64,000 nt of DNA from Polaribacter butkevichii. GTDB lineage: Bacteria > Bacteroidota > Bacteroidia > Flavobacteriales > Flavobacteriaceae. Numbering within the stretch: position 1 is the first letter of the stretch; every line of letters starts with the position of its first letter. Both the position numbers and the translations under genes were made by a program. A model generated the notes under the pieces. That model was not told the origin of the DNA and ran no database searches. It worked only from the letters and a program-made list of their open reading frames with translations. Shown here in pieces: positions 16,027 to 24,429 of this stretch. The stretch covers positions 1,755,001 to 1,819,000 of the forward strand of contig NZ_CP150661.1 of NCBI RefSeq assembly GCF_038024105.1. Direction: 5' to 3'.

Positions 16027-16932
16027 ATGAAATATAAAAATATAACTGTTGCTGGAAGTGGTGTTTTAGGTTATCAAATTGCTTTTCAAATTGCTTTTCA
16101 AGGTTTTAACGTAACTATTTACGATATTAATGATGAAGTTTTAGAAAAAGCAAAATCAAAATTTAAAATAATCGCTAAGGCTTTTAAATCAGATTTAAAC
16201 GCAACTCAAGAACAATTAGATATAACCTTTAAAAACTTAACTTATACTTCAAATTTAACAGAATCCGTAAAAGATGCTGACTTATTGATTGAGGCTATTC
16301 CAGAAAATATAGCAATAAAAATAAGTTTTTATGAGCGCTTAGCTAAAGTTGCTCCCAAAAAAACAATTTTTGCTACAAATTCATCTACACTTCTACCAAG
16401 TCAACTTGCTGATTCCACAGGAAGACCAAAGCAGTTTTTAGCTTTACATTTTGCTAATAATATTTGGAAACATAACACGGCAGAAATAATGGGACACCCT
16501 ACAACAGACCCTAAAATTTTTAAAGACTTAATTATATTTGCTAAAGCAATAGGAATGTTACCATTACCTCTACACAAAGAGCAACCTGGATATATATTAA
16601 ACTCATTATTAGTACCTTTATTAAGCGCTAGCTTAGACTTATTAGTTAAAGAAGTGTCTGACCCTTATACAATTGATAAAACATGGATGAAAGCTACTGG
16701 AGCTCCAATTGGTCCTTTTGCAATATTAGATACTGTTGGTATAAACACGGTTTATAATATTAACTTATCATCTGCAGAAGAAACACAAGAACCACTTGCC
16801 TTTAAAACGGTAAAATACTTGAAAGAAAATTTTATTGATAAAAATAAATTAGGTATTTCTACAGGTGAAGGTTTTTACAAGTATCCAAACCCTAGATTCT
16901 TAGATTCTGATTTCTTAAAAATAAAACCATAA
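16027..16932 (+). CDS. 3-hydroxyacyl-CoA dehydrogenase, NAD-binding type
   Basis: The protein has the Rossmann GSGVLGYQIA at the N-terminus, then the HAD features EAIPENIAIKISFYERL, FATNSSTLLPSQLA and ALHFANNIW (catalytic His). A C-terminal domain has PGYILNSLLVPLL and GPFAILDTVG. It oxidises 3-hydroxyacyl-CoA with NAD in beta-oxidation or a related pathway. I use the ATG at 16027 (301 residues), which puts the Rossmann strand at the start; an upstream TTG would add nine unlikely residues. A small IAFQIAFQ tandem duplication follows the GxGxxG loop. It stands alone. Confidence 0.88.
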   Translation: MKYKNITVAGSGVLGYQIAFQIAFQGFNVTIYDINDEVLEKAKSKFKIIAKAFKSDLNATQEQLDITFKNLTYTSNLTESVKDADLLIEAIPENIAIKISFYERLAKVAPKKTIFATNSSTLLPSQLADSTGRPKQFLALHFANNIWKHNTAEIMGHPTTDPKIFKDLIIFAKAIGMLPLPLHKEQPGYILNSLLVPLLSASLDLLVKEVSDPYTIDKTWMKATGAPIGPFAILDTVGINTVYNINLSSAEETQEPLAFKTVKYLKENFIDKNKLGISTGEGFYKYPNPRFLDSDFLKIKP

Positions 16933-17159
16933 CAACTTAACTCTACTTATTAGCAGCTTAAATACTTAATCATAAATTTTGTCTTTAGTAGCTTTTAGGC
17001 TTTTTTTGAAGTGTGTTTTAATAAAGTCTGCCAAATATTTTTGATTTGACTTTACAAAAAAATTAAGTATTCATTTAACCACAGGCCAAACTTAGCCTTA
17101 CTACATTTTTATTAGTTCTCCTTTTTAAATCATAGAAAACATCATATTTAACCAAACAA

Positions 17160-17186
17160 AAAAAATCTCGCTTTCGCGAGATTTTA
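17160..17186 (-). terminator. Terminator of the gat operon
   Basis: On the minus strand AAAATCTCGC / GCGAGATTTT around a 4-base loop is followed by a long T run, 25 bases past the gatB::aspS stop. Confidence 0.88.
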
Positions 17187-17210
17187 ATATTTTCAAGAAT
17201 TCTTAAAAGA

Positions 17211-20200
17211 CTATTTCCTTATAATTCTAACATTCATTTCTTCTACCTTTTTATCAGATAAAATTGAAGGTGCATTAAACAATAAATCTTCTGATGATCC
17301 TGTTTTAGGGAAAGCCATTACTTCTCTAATAGAAGCTTTCTTTTCTAAAATCATCATTAATCTATCTACTCCCCAAGCAATTCCTCCGTGTGGTGGCGCT
17401 CCATACTGAAAAGCTTTGTACATTGTACCCACACTTTTCATCATTTCTTCTTTATCATAACCCATATTTTTATAGGTTGCTTCTAAAATTTCTGCCTTAT
17501 GTGCACGCACAGAACCTCCACCAATCTCATAACCGTTTAAGATTAAATCGTATTGTTGCGCTATAATAGTTCCTATTTCTTCTCCTTCTCCAGTCATGTG
17601 CTTTTCTAAGTCATAGATTGCTGGCATAGAAAAAGGGTTGTGTGTAAATGTCCATCTTCCTTCATCTGTTTTTTCAAACATTGGAAAATCTACCACCCAC
17701 GCTGGTCTTAATTCTTTAGGATTTATCAATTTAAAAATGCGTCCCATTTCTTGACGAACAGCATCTAATGCTTTGTTTGCTGTTGCATAATCTGCTGCTG
17801 AGAAAAATACAATATCACCAACTTTAGCATCTGTAGCTTTTATAATATTTGCTGCAATTTCTTCTCCTAAAAACTTAATAATTGGCGACTGTAAATCATT
17901 TTCATTTACAATAATATATGCCAAACCACCTAATCCATTTTGTTGTGCAATTGCAGTTAAGTTTTCAATTTGCCCTTTAGAAGCTCTTTTATTTCCTTGT
18001 TCAGCTGCAGAAACTTTAATACATTTTACAATTCCGCCTTCTTCAATTGGTTTGCTAAAAACTTGGAATGTGGTATCTTTTACAATATCCGTAATGTCTT
18101 GCATTTGCAATCCGTAACGTAAATCGGGTCTATCACAACCATATTTATCCATTGCGTTTTTATACGTAATTACTTCAAAAGGATGTAAAACCCATTTTTT
18201 ACCATAGATTTTCTTCACAATCTCATTAAACATTTTGGTATTTAAATCGATAATTTGCTGCATACTTGCGTATGCCATTTCTATATCTAATTGTGTAAAC
18301 TCTGGTTGTCTGTCTCCACGAGAATCTTCATCTCTAAAGCAACGTGCTATTTGAAAATATTTTTCAAAACCACCCACCATTAACATTTGTTTAAATTGTT
18401 GTGGCGCTTGCGGAAGCGTGTAAAAAGAACCCGCTTGTTTTCTTGTAGGCACAATAAATTCTCTTGCTCCTTCGTCTGTACCAGCCGTTAAAATAGGCGT
18501 TTCAATTTCTAAAAACTCTTCTTCGTCTAAGATATCACGCATTAGCTTGATTACTCTATGACGGTTCACAATAGCTTTACGAACCTCATCATTTCTATGA
18601 TCTAAAAACTTATATTGAAAACGAACATTCTCGTTCGATTTCATCGCTCTTTTTATTTCAAAAGGAAGCGTTTTAGATAAGTTTAAAATATCTAAAGCAG
18701 ACGTTTCTAATTCTAATTTACCAGTTCTTAAACCTGCGTTATAATCATCTTCATTTCTTTTAACTACAACTCCGGTAACAGAAATTACAGATTCTGATTT
18801 TAACTTTACAAGCTCATCTAAGTTAGGAAATGTTTCTCTACTTAAACGTACTTGAAAAACTTGATTGCTAGAATCGCGTAAATCAATAAAAATTAATTCA
18901 CCATGATCTCTAACACTAGAAACCCAACCAGATAAAGTAACCTCATCATTAATTGAGTCTTCCGATAATTGAGAAATTTTATGAGTTCTATATTCCTCTT
19001 TTATAATAATCGGAACTTGAGGTAACGTTTCTTCTTCTATTTTTGCTTTTGGCTGATCGCTAGTTGCTTTTGACTCATCAGCTACAGCTGCACTCGTAGT
19101 CGTTATAACATCCGCAGAACAAGCATTTAATATTTCTTGACGAATTACTTTCCCTGAAGCTCCTTTACCAATAATACCAATAACTTTACCAACAAGAATA
19201 CCTGCTTTACCTTGGTTTCCTGCTTTAATATCGTTTGCAGTTGCTTCATTTTCTGAAACTACTTTTGCAACGGCATCTTTAATTTTATCTTCAGAAATTG
19301 TATTGTCTTCAAAGTACTTTTTATAATCGAAAGTTCTATCTTTTAAATACGATGTAATTCCGTTTTGCACTAAAACTGACGTTATTTTATCGTCTTTAAA
19401 TAATTGAAAAATCTCAATTAATTGATCAACACTATGAATATTCTCATATTCATCTGCACCAATATTATTTACCAATGTTTTGGCAACGAAAGAAGCATCA
19501 TTTATTTTATTATTGATAGCAACAAAAACTTCTGAACGCAAAGAATCTGCAGTAAAAAACTTAGCATCTTGTGGTAAAACACCCCCATTTATCAAAATAG
19601 ATTCTACTGCAAAAGGCAATGAACTGATATCTACATCGATACTTTCTACTACTTTTTTAATGTTGACAAAAGGTAAATCTGGCTCAGAAATAAAACGATA
19701 ATCTGCCTCAAACTCCTTTTTACGCATGGTTTTAGTCTGCTTTAAATCTGCATCCCATAAAACCGTTGTTTGGTCTGGTCTAAATGCCTTATTTTCTACG
19801 TAATAACTTAATTGCTTTTCAATTTCTTCCTTTAAAGCATCTACCATAAACTTAAAAGAATTTAAGTTTTTGATTTCTGTTCTTGGGTTTAAATCATACG
19901 TGTGTTTTTTACGAAGCGATACAGAAACATCCGATTTAAACTCCCCTTTTTCTAAGTTAGCTTCAGATATTTTTAAATTCTGAACAATTCTTTGAATATA
20001 CTGTGCATACGTAGATGCATCTTCTATATGACGAATACAAGGATCTGTTACAATTTCTATTAACGGAACTCCTGCTTTGTTAAAATCTACTAAAGAAATT
20101 TTCTTTTCGTGCATTAATTTTGCAGCATCTTCCTCTATGTGAACTTGCGTTAAGCTCACTGTAAATTGCGAACCATCATTTCTATAACAAGAAACTTGTC

Positions 20201-20546
20201 CATCTGGTATTACAGGATTATGAAACTGTGTAATCTGAATGTTCTTTGGATTATCTGGGTATTCATAATGTTTACGATCCCAAGAAATAACTTCATTAGA
20301 AAAAGTAGATTTTACTGCTTTTCCAAAATAAATAGCTTTTGTAATTGCCTCTTTATTTATAGAAGGTAAAACCCCCATTTGCCCTGTACAAACTGAACAG
20401 ATATTTTGGTTTGGTTGTTCTATTTCTTGATTTGCACAAGAGCAGAATAACTTTGTTTTTGTATTTAATCGAACGTGAGTTTCAATACCGATTACTAACT
20501 CTAAGTCGTGCTTTTTTATAAGCTCATTTAATTGTTCCAGTTCCAT
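17211..20546 (-). CDS. gatB-aspS: GatB-AspRS fusion: amidotransferase subunit B fused to aspartyl-tRNA synthetase
   Basis: One 1111-residue frame joins two complete enzymes. Residues 1-475 are GatB: VIGIETHVRL, zinc cysteines CSC and CSVC, FNKAGVPLIEIV, and the tRNA-binding tail ending near GASGKVIRQEIL. Residues about 476-513 are an Ala/Thr/Glu/Lys linker. Residues about 514-1111 are bacterial-size AspRS: OB fold (GWVSSVRDHGELIFIDLRD), motif 2 FRDEDSRGDRQPEFTQLDIE, GAD insert, and motif 3 GGIAWGVDRL. His548 (RDHG) occupies the position where discriminating E. coli AspRS has Leu30 and non-discriminating P. aeruginosa AspRS has His31. The ATG overlaps the gatA stop (TAATG). Inference: Asp-tRNA(Asn) made by one half is passed to the other. 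Confidence 0.95.
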   Translation of the reverse strand: MELEQLNELIKKHDLELVIGIETHVRLNTKTKLFCSCANQEIEQPNQNICSVCTGQMGVLPSINKEAITKAIYFGKAVKSTFSNEVISWDRKHYEYPDNPKNIQITQFHNPVIPDGQVSCYRNDGSQFTVSLTQVHIEEDAAKLMHEKKISLVDFNKAGVPLIEIVTDPCIRHIEDASTYAQYIQRIVQNLKISEANLEKGEFKSDVSVSLRKKHTYDLNPRTEIKNLNSFKFMVDALKEEIEKQLSYYVENKAFRPDQTTVLWDADLKQTKTMRKKEFEADYRFISEPDLPFVNIKKVVESIDVDISSLPFAVESILINGGVLPQDAKFFTADSLRSEVFVAINNKINDASFVAKTLVNNIGADEYENIHSVDQLIEIFQLFKDDKITSVLVQNGITSYLKDRTFDYKKYFEDNTISEDKIKDAVAKVVSENEATANDIKAGNQGKAGILVGKVIGIIGKGASGKVIRQEILNACSADVITTTSAAVADESKATSDQPKAKIEEETLPQVPIIIKEEYRTHKISQLSEDSINDEVTLSGWVSSVRDHGELIFIDLRDSSNQVFQVRLSRETFPNLDELVKLKSESVISVTGVVVKRNEDDYNAGLRTGKLELETSALDILNLSKTLPFEIKRAMKSNENVRFQYKFLDHRNDEVRKAIVNRHRVIKLMRDILDEEEFLEIETPILTAGTDEGAREFIVPTRKQAGSFYTLPQAPQQFKQMLMVGGFEKYFQIARCFRDEDSRGDRQPEFTQLDIEMAYASMQQIIDLNTKMFNEIVKKIYGKKWVLHPFEVITYKNAMDKYGCDRPDLRYGLQMQDITDIVKDTTFQVFSKPIEEGGIVKCIKVSAAEQGNKRASKGQIENLTAIAQQNGLGGLAYIIVNENDLQSPIIKFLGEEIAANIIKATDAKVGDIVFFSAADYATANKALDAVRQEMGRIFKLINPKELRPAWVVDFPMFEKTDEGRWTFTHNPFSMPAIYDLEKHMTGEGEEIGTIIAQQYDLILNGYEIGGGSVRAHKAEILEATYKNMGYDKEEMMKSVGTMYKAFQYGAPPHGGIAWGVDRLMMILEKKASIREVMAFPKTGSSEDLLFNAPSILSDKKVEEMNVRIIRK

Positions 20547-21946
20547 TATATCGTATCTTTTAAGAAGTTAGCAAACTTCAAAACAAGTTCGTCATTATTT
20601 TTTGCTGCCGTAATTTGTAATCCTGTTTCTGTTCCTTGTGGCACGGTTAACGTTGGCAATTGCCCTAAACTAAAACCAACCGTATAGGCATCCGACAAAT
20701 ACATTGCTAAAGGATCTTTTAAACTATCGCCAATTTTTGGTGGCGAATTTGGTGTTACTGGTGATAAAATAATAGCAACTTCTTTAAAATCTTTTTCAAA
20801 ATTAGCTATAATTTGATCTCTTACATTTAATCCTTTTAAGTAAATTTCATCAGAAAAACCTTGAGATAATACTTGGTTCCCACCAACAATTCTACGTTTA
20901 GATTCTTCCGAGAAATTTTCTAAACGTGTAATAGAATATGTATCTTTTAAAGTATCGCCTTCTATTCTGTTTCCGTAATTGGTACCATCTAATCTAGATA
21001 GATTCGATGCTGTTTCTGCCATTGCTAAAGTATAGTAGGTAGAAACTAAGGTGTCAGACTCAAAGAAATCTAATTCTTTTACTTCAATTCCTTTGGCTTT
21101 TATTTTTTCTATGGTTGCTAAAAAATCCGCTTTTACTTTTGCATCAATCGCATCATTTTCGATGAAATTTTTAAAGTATCCAACAGTTTTTATTTCATCA
21201 GCATTTAAAATAGTTGCTTCAGAGATTGCTTCCGATTGATACGTGGTTTGATCTTTAATATCCTTACCACTCATCACATTTAAAACAATTCTAATATCTT
21301 CAATCGATTTTGCAATTGGGCCAACACAATCTGTAGACGATGCGTACGCCATTAATCCGTATCTAGAAATTCTTCCGTACGTTGGTTTTAATCCGTAGAC
21401 ATTATTATAACCTGCCGGTTGACGAACAGAACCTCCTGTATCTCCACCAATTGAAAATACCGTAAAATCTTTGGCTACATTTACTGCAGAACCCCCACTA
21501 GAACCTCCAGAAACTAAATCTGTATTGATTGCGTTTTTAACGGCTCCGAAAATGGTGTTTTCAGAAGAAGAACCGTGTCCAAAAGAATCACAATTTTCTT
21601 TTACTAATGGTATTGCGCCTGCATCAAATAATTTTTGAATGGCAGTTGCCGTGTAAGGCGATTTGTACTTTTTTAATAAATCTGAACTCGCCGTTGTTAA
21701 AGTTCCTTGTACCATGTACACGTCTTTAATTCCGAACGGAATTCCCTCTAACAAACCAATTTCTTGTCCGCTTGCAATTTTAGCATCTACTTTAGCAGCT
21801 AATTCTAGCGCCAAGGTATCTAAAAGTGAATTGACGGTATTGTGTGTGTTCGATTTTAATAAATCTAATCTTTCTTGTACCAGTTTTGTACACGAAATTT
21901 CTTTGTTCACCAATTGTTGGTGAATTTTATGTATTTGCGATTCCAT
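20546..21946 (-). CDS. gatA: Asp/Glu-tRNA amidotransferase subunit A
   Basis: GatA is the amidase subunit that releases ammonia from glutamine for transamidation of mischarged tRNA. The 466-residue protein shows the amidase signature: Lys in LEGIPFGIKDVY and the SSSENTIFGAVKNAIN segment. The glycine/serine loop GGSSGGSAVNVAKDFTVFSIGGDTGGSVRQPA holds the Ser-cisSer-Lys triad partners. Length is near standard. It starts 2 bases after the gatC stop and overlaps gatB::aspS by one base, implying coupled translation. Confidence 0.96.
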   Translation of the reverse strand: MESQIHKIHQQLVNKEISCTKLVQERLDLLKSNTHNTVNSLLDTLALELAAKVDAKIASGQEIGLLEGIPFGIKDVYMVQGTLTTASSDLLKKYKSPYTATAIQKLFDAGAIPLVKENCDSFGHGSSSENTIFGAVKNAINTDLVSGGSSGGSAVNVAKDFTVFSIGGDTGGSVRQPAGYNNVYGLKPTYGRISRYGLMAYASSTDCVGPIAKSIEDIRIVLNVMSGKDIKDQTTYQSEAISEATILNADEIKTVGYFKNFIENDAIDAKVKADFLATIEKIKAKGIEVKELDFFESDTLVSTYYTLAMAETASNLSRLDGTNYGNRIEGDTLKDTYSITRLENFSEESKRRIVGGNQVLSQGFSDEIYLKGLNVRDQIIANFEKDFKEVAIILSPVTPNSPPKIGDSLKDPLAMYLSDAYTVGFSLGQLPTLTVPQGTETGLQITAAKNNDELVLKFANFLKDTI

Positions 21947-21948
21947 AA

Positions 21949-22215
21949 TTATTCTTCTATCACTTTAGAAACTACTAAAAAACCATTCTTTTCTTTCGGA
22001 AAGTTTTCAATAATTATTTGTTTTTCTGCCTGCGGACTATCAATAACAATATCTTCTCTTAAATCATCTAAAGTTACAGCATTGTTATGATTGGTATTCA
22101 CGTTATTATCTGATGTATTTGCATTTTTAATTACCTCAAACAATTGATTCACCGATTCCGATGGCTCTGCTCCTTTAATACTAGACAAAATGTCTACCGT
22201 CATTATTTTGCTCAT
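21949..22215 (-). CDS. gatC: Amidotransferase subunit C, diverged
   Basis: The 88-residue product is recognised mainly by its C-terminal half. LDDLREDIVIDSPQAEKQIIIENFPKEKNGFLVVSKVIEE matches the GatC pattern of LREDxxxxS...NAP...GFFxVPKVIE, which wraps around GatA. The N-terminal half (about residues 1-45) lacks the usual helical signature and contains an Asn-rich stretch (NTSDNNVNTNHNN). Position as first gene before gatA supports GatC. The function is known from the family; the divergence is seen here. Confidence 0.85.
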   Translation of the reverse strand: MSKIMTVDILSSIKGAEPSESVNQLFEVIKNANTSDNNVNTNHNNAVTLDDLREDIVIDSPQAEKQIIIENFPKEKNGFLVVSKVIEE

Positions 22216-22232
22216 TTCTTTATTTTTTAATT

Positions 22233-22255
22233 AAGATTCTGAAACAAGTTCAGAA
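22233..22255. repeat. Family E hairpin in the gat leader
   Basis: TTCTGAAACAAGTTCAGAA forms a 7-bp inverted repeat between the leader terminator and the gatC start. It is related to the hairpins before trpD and metF. Confidence 0.6.
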
Positions 22256-22261
22256 CATGAA

Positions 22262-22288
22262 AAAAGCCTTCCGATTAGGAAGGCTTTA
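22262..22288 (-). terminator. gat leader attenuator terminator
   Basis: On the minus strand AAAGCCTTCC pairs with GGAAGGCTTT around TAATC, followed by a T run. It sits 50 bases before gatC, downstream of the leader peptide, so it would stop transcription before the first gat gene. Confidence 0.88.
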
Positions 22289-22356
22289 TGTATATATCTA
22301 TAAACAACAACCTCCCTACCCTAACAATTAGGATTATTGAAATTACGATTGTTATT
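22277..22356 (-). promoter_or_regulatory. Asn-responsive attenuator of the gat operon (predicted)
   Basis: Three mutually exclusive pairings are visible. Segment 1 (22347-22356, AATAACAATC, inside the Asn codon run) can pair over 10 bp with GGTTGTTGTT (22304-22313). Segment 2 (22310-22319, TAGGGAGGTT, sharing GGTT with that strand) can pair over 10 bp with AGCCTTCCTA (22277-22286), the 5' arm of the terminator. Otherwise that arm forms the terminator. A ribosome stalled at Asn codons would block segment 1, free segment 2 and allow transcription into gatC. Pairings were found by eye and include G-U pairs. Confidence 0.82.
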
Positions 22357-22368
22357 ATTATTTATCAT
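22321..22368 (-). CDS. Asn-rich leader peptide of the gatCAB-aspS operon
   Basis: A 15-codon frame encodes MINNNNNRNFNNPNC, with nine Asn codons, then TAG. It lies 18 bases downstream of a consensus promoter box and about 35 bases upstream of the leader terminator. By analogy with trp, his and thr leader peptides, the overrepresented residue names the sensed aminoacyl-tRNA, here Asn-tRNA(Asn). That is exactly what the downstream amidotransferase and AspRS would make together. Confidence 0.85.
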   Translation of the reverse strand: MINNNNNRNFNNPNC

Positions 22369-22385
22369 TGTAACGTTATTGACGT

Positions 22386-22415
22386 CAAATATATAGAGAA
22401 AATGTCGTTTACAAT
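22386..22415 (-). promoter_or_regulatory. Promoter of the gat operon
   Basis: ATTG (22412-22415), an 18-base spacer, then TATATTTG (22386-22393) on the minus strand is a full Bacteroidetes consensus. The leader peptide starts 17 bases later. Confidence 0.78.
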
Positions 22416-22589
22416 CTTCTTTTTTAAGATTTTATACAACCTTTACAATATTTCTAATATATCCTTGTTTATTTATTGATATAACAAAATATTAAAGTTT
22501 ATTTACAAGAAATCTACTAATTAAATAGTAGGTTCCTTATAAATACAACGGCAAAATTGGGGGACTTCACTATTTATAATAAAAAAAAC

Positions 22590-24353
22590 TTACTTTCTTA
22601 AAGGAATTGCAATATTAGGATAATCTGTAATTAAACCATCTACCCCCATATTTAACAAGTTAATCATATCTTCTTTCTTATTTACTGTCCAAGGAATAAC
22701 TCTCATATTATTTTTCTGAATATTAGCAACCTCCTCTTTATTTAACAACACAAAATATGGACTATAAATTGCTGGCACAAAACTTAACATCTGCATGTTT
22801 GTTTTAAAATCATTCTGATACGTTAAAAATGCCAACGTAAATTCTGGATACGTTTTATGAATATATTCTAAAACCCTAGGATCAAAACTTTGAATAACGA
22901 TTCTTTCTACAGGTAATTTTGCTTTTTTTAATTGCGCTATTACAAGATCTGAAAATTTAGCTACAGTAGGTTGAAATCCATCTTTTTCATCCGTAGGCGT
23001 ACTTTTAATTTCTATATTATAAAGAATTTCAGTGTTTTTAGTTTCAGCAAAAGCAATTACTTCAGACAACAAGGGCTTGTAAGCAGCAACTTTTTCTTGC
23101 TCAGGGAACTTAGGATTCCCTAATGAACCAACATCATATTTCTTTATTTTCTGATACTTATTTTTATACATATTAAAAGCAGCAGCATCTTTTTTTGTAA
23201 TACGATTTCCTTTGGCATCTAACGTAATTTCATCATTCAACCAAGGCTCATGAGAAACCACTACTTTGTTGTCTTTACTAATAACCACATCTAACTCTAT
23301 GGTATTTACACCTAAATTTAATGCTTTTTCAAAAGCTTGCATTGTATTTTCTGGTGATAAACCTCTTGCACCTCTATGCCCTTGCAATTCAAAATCATAT
23401 TGCTGCTTTTTCTCTAAAATAGTTGCATCAATAAAAGCTACAGTTTCATTGTATACACTCTCCCAATCATTCGATCTTAAATCACACGCAATTACATGAT
23501 TTCCGGCTTTCGGAAAAGCTACTTTCTTTTTTTTATCAACAGAAGTACCTATACCCTCATACATTTTTAGAATTGCATCCACAGAAACTACCTGATCTTG
23601 TTCTTCTTCATTCTTATAATAATACCCTACAAAAACAGGAATCTTAACTTTAGAGAATGTTTGCGGAGTCATGTTGCTGATTAACATTTTTATTAAAGCT
23701 TCATACCCATTAACATGATAAGAAGTAGACCAATATTTAGCTTCTTCTTCAGGTCTTTTTTGCTTGATAATTTCACCGTGATTCATTTTTATAAATCCGG
23801 CTTTTCCTTCTGGAGTTACAATGGCTGCAAATGCAGGATTTTTAAGTCCGATAAACGGAGAATACATTACCAATCCTAAAATAGAAGCATCTTCTGATGC
23901 TAATTTTAAACTTAAAGTTCCACCTGTTGATGTACTTACTAAAATAACTTTCTTACCAATCTTTTTTCCTATTTCTAAAGCTTCTTTAGCAGAAGCGATA
24001 TAATTTTCTGGTGTTAAATTTATAAAGTTATCATCTCTACCCAAACCATGTTCTTTTAAACGAGATAGGTAAACATTTGCATTGTATTTCTTAGAAAGCA
24101 TGCTCATTACCGGCTCCCCTTCTCTACCACTTGCACCAAAACCATGTAAATACACAAACGCTATAGGAGATTGTTTTTCCTTATAATTTTCTGACCAAAT
24201 AATTCTGGCTTCATTTCCTGATTTCATTCCTTTAACATGAGCTTCTTTATCATTTATACTTTTTTCTAAAGCAGCTAAATTTACAACTTCTTGTCCTTTA
24301 ACAACAGTAATAAACAGTATTAAAAAAAGAAACGATAAAATATTTTTTTTCAT
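22590..24353 (-). CDS. Exported alpha/beta hydrolase fused to glycerophosphodiester phosphodiesterase
   Basis: The start MKKNILSFLFLILF gives a signal peptide; an ATG nine codons upstream would place MVFFLIIIT before it. The N-terminal half (to about residue 318) is an alpha/beta hydrolase with YLHGFGASGREG, the nucleophile elbow VSTSTGGT and a late AGNHV histidine. The C-terminal half (about 319-587) is a GDPD domain with GHRGARGLSPENT, ELDVVISKD, NIEIKS and the closing GLITDYP. GDPD hydrolyses glycerophosphodiesters. The pair could act in sequence on exogenous phospholipids, first deacylating and then cleaving the diester; that is inference. It sits downstream of a TonB receptor, separated by a terminator-like hairpin. 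Confidence 0.88.
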   Translation of the reverse strand: MKKNILSFLFLILFITVVKGQEVVNLAALEKSINDKEAHVKGMKSGNEARIIWSENYKEKQSPIAFVYLHGFGASGREGEPVMSMLSKKYNANVYLSRLKEHGLGRDDNFINLTPENYIASAKEALEIGKKIGKKVILVSTSTGGTLSLKLASEDASILGLVMYSPFIGLKNPAFAAIVTPEGKAGFIKMNHGEIIKQKRPEEEAKYWSTSYHVNGYEALIKMLISNMTPQTFSKVKIPVFVGYYYKNEEEQDQVVSVDAILKMYEGIGTSVDKKKKVAFPKAGNHVIACDLRSNDWESVYNETVAFIDATILEKKQQYDFELQGHRGARGLSPENTMQAFEKALNLGVNTIELDVVISKDNKVVVSHEPWLNDEITLDAKGNRITKKDAAAFNMYKNKYQKIKKYDVGSLGNPKFPEQEKVAAYKPLLSEVIAFAETKNTEILYNIEIKSTPTDEKDGFQPTVAKFSDLVIAQLKKAKLPVERIVIQSFDPRVLEYIHKTYPEFTLAFLTYQNDFKTNMQMLSFVPAIYSPYFVLLNKEEVANIQKNNMRVIPWTVNKKEDMINLLNMGVDGLITDYPNIAIPLRK

Positions 24354-24367
24354 TGTTATTATAATTA

Positions 24368-24414
24368 AAAAAAAGACCACTAAAATTGTAAATACATTTT
24401 TAGCAGTCTTTCTT
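24368..24414 (-). terminator. Hairpin between TonB receptor and hydrolase-GDPD gene
   Basis: On the minus strand AAAGAC-TG-CTAAAA pairs with TTTTAG-TG-GTCTTT across an AT loop and runs into eight T. It may be a partial terminator within a two-gene unit. Confidence 0.65.
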
Positions 24415-24429
24415 ATTTATTTTTAAACC

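Noticed and set aside
19020..19135. Possible assembly error or frameshift joining gatB and aspS
   Set aside because: The linker is in frame, of normal composition, without repeats or homopolymer runs at the junction. The operon logic fits a real fusion; resequencing would settle it.
22262..22368. T-box element as the regulator of the gat operon
   Set aside because: No T-box sequence or specifier-loop structure is seen. The ORF with nine Asn codons and the alternative hairpins explain the leader better.
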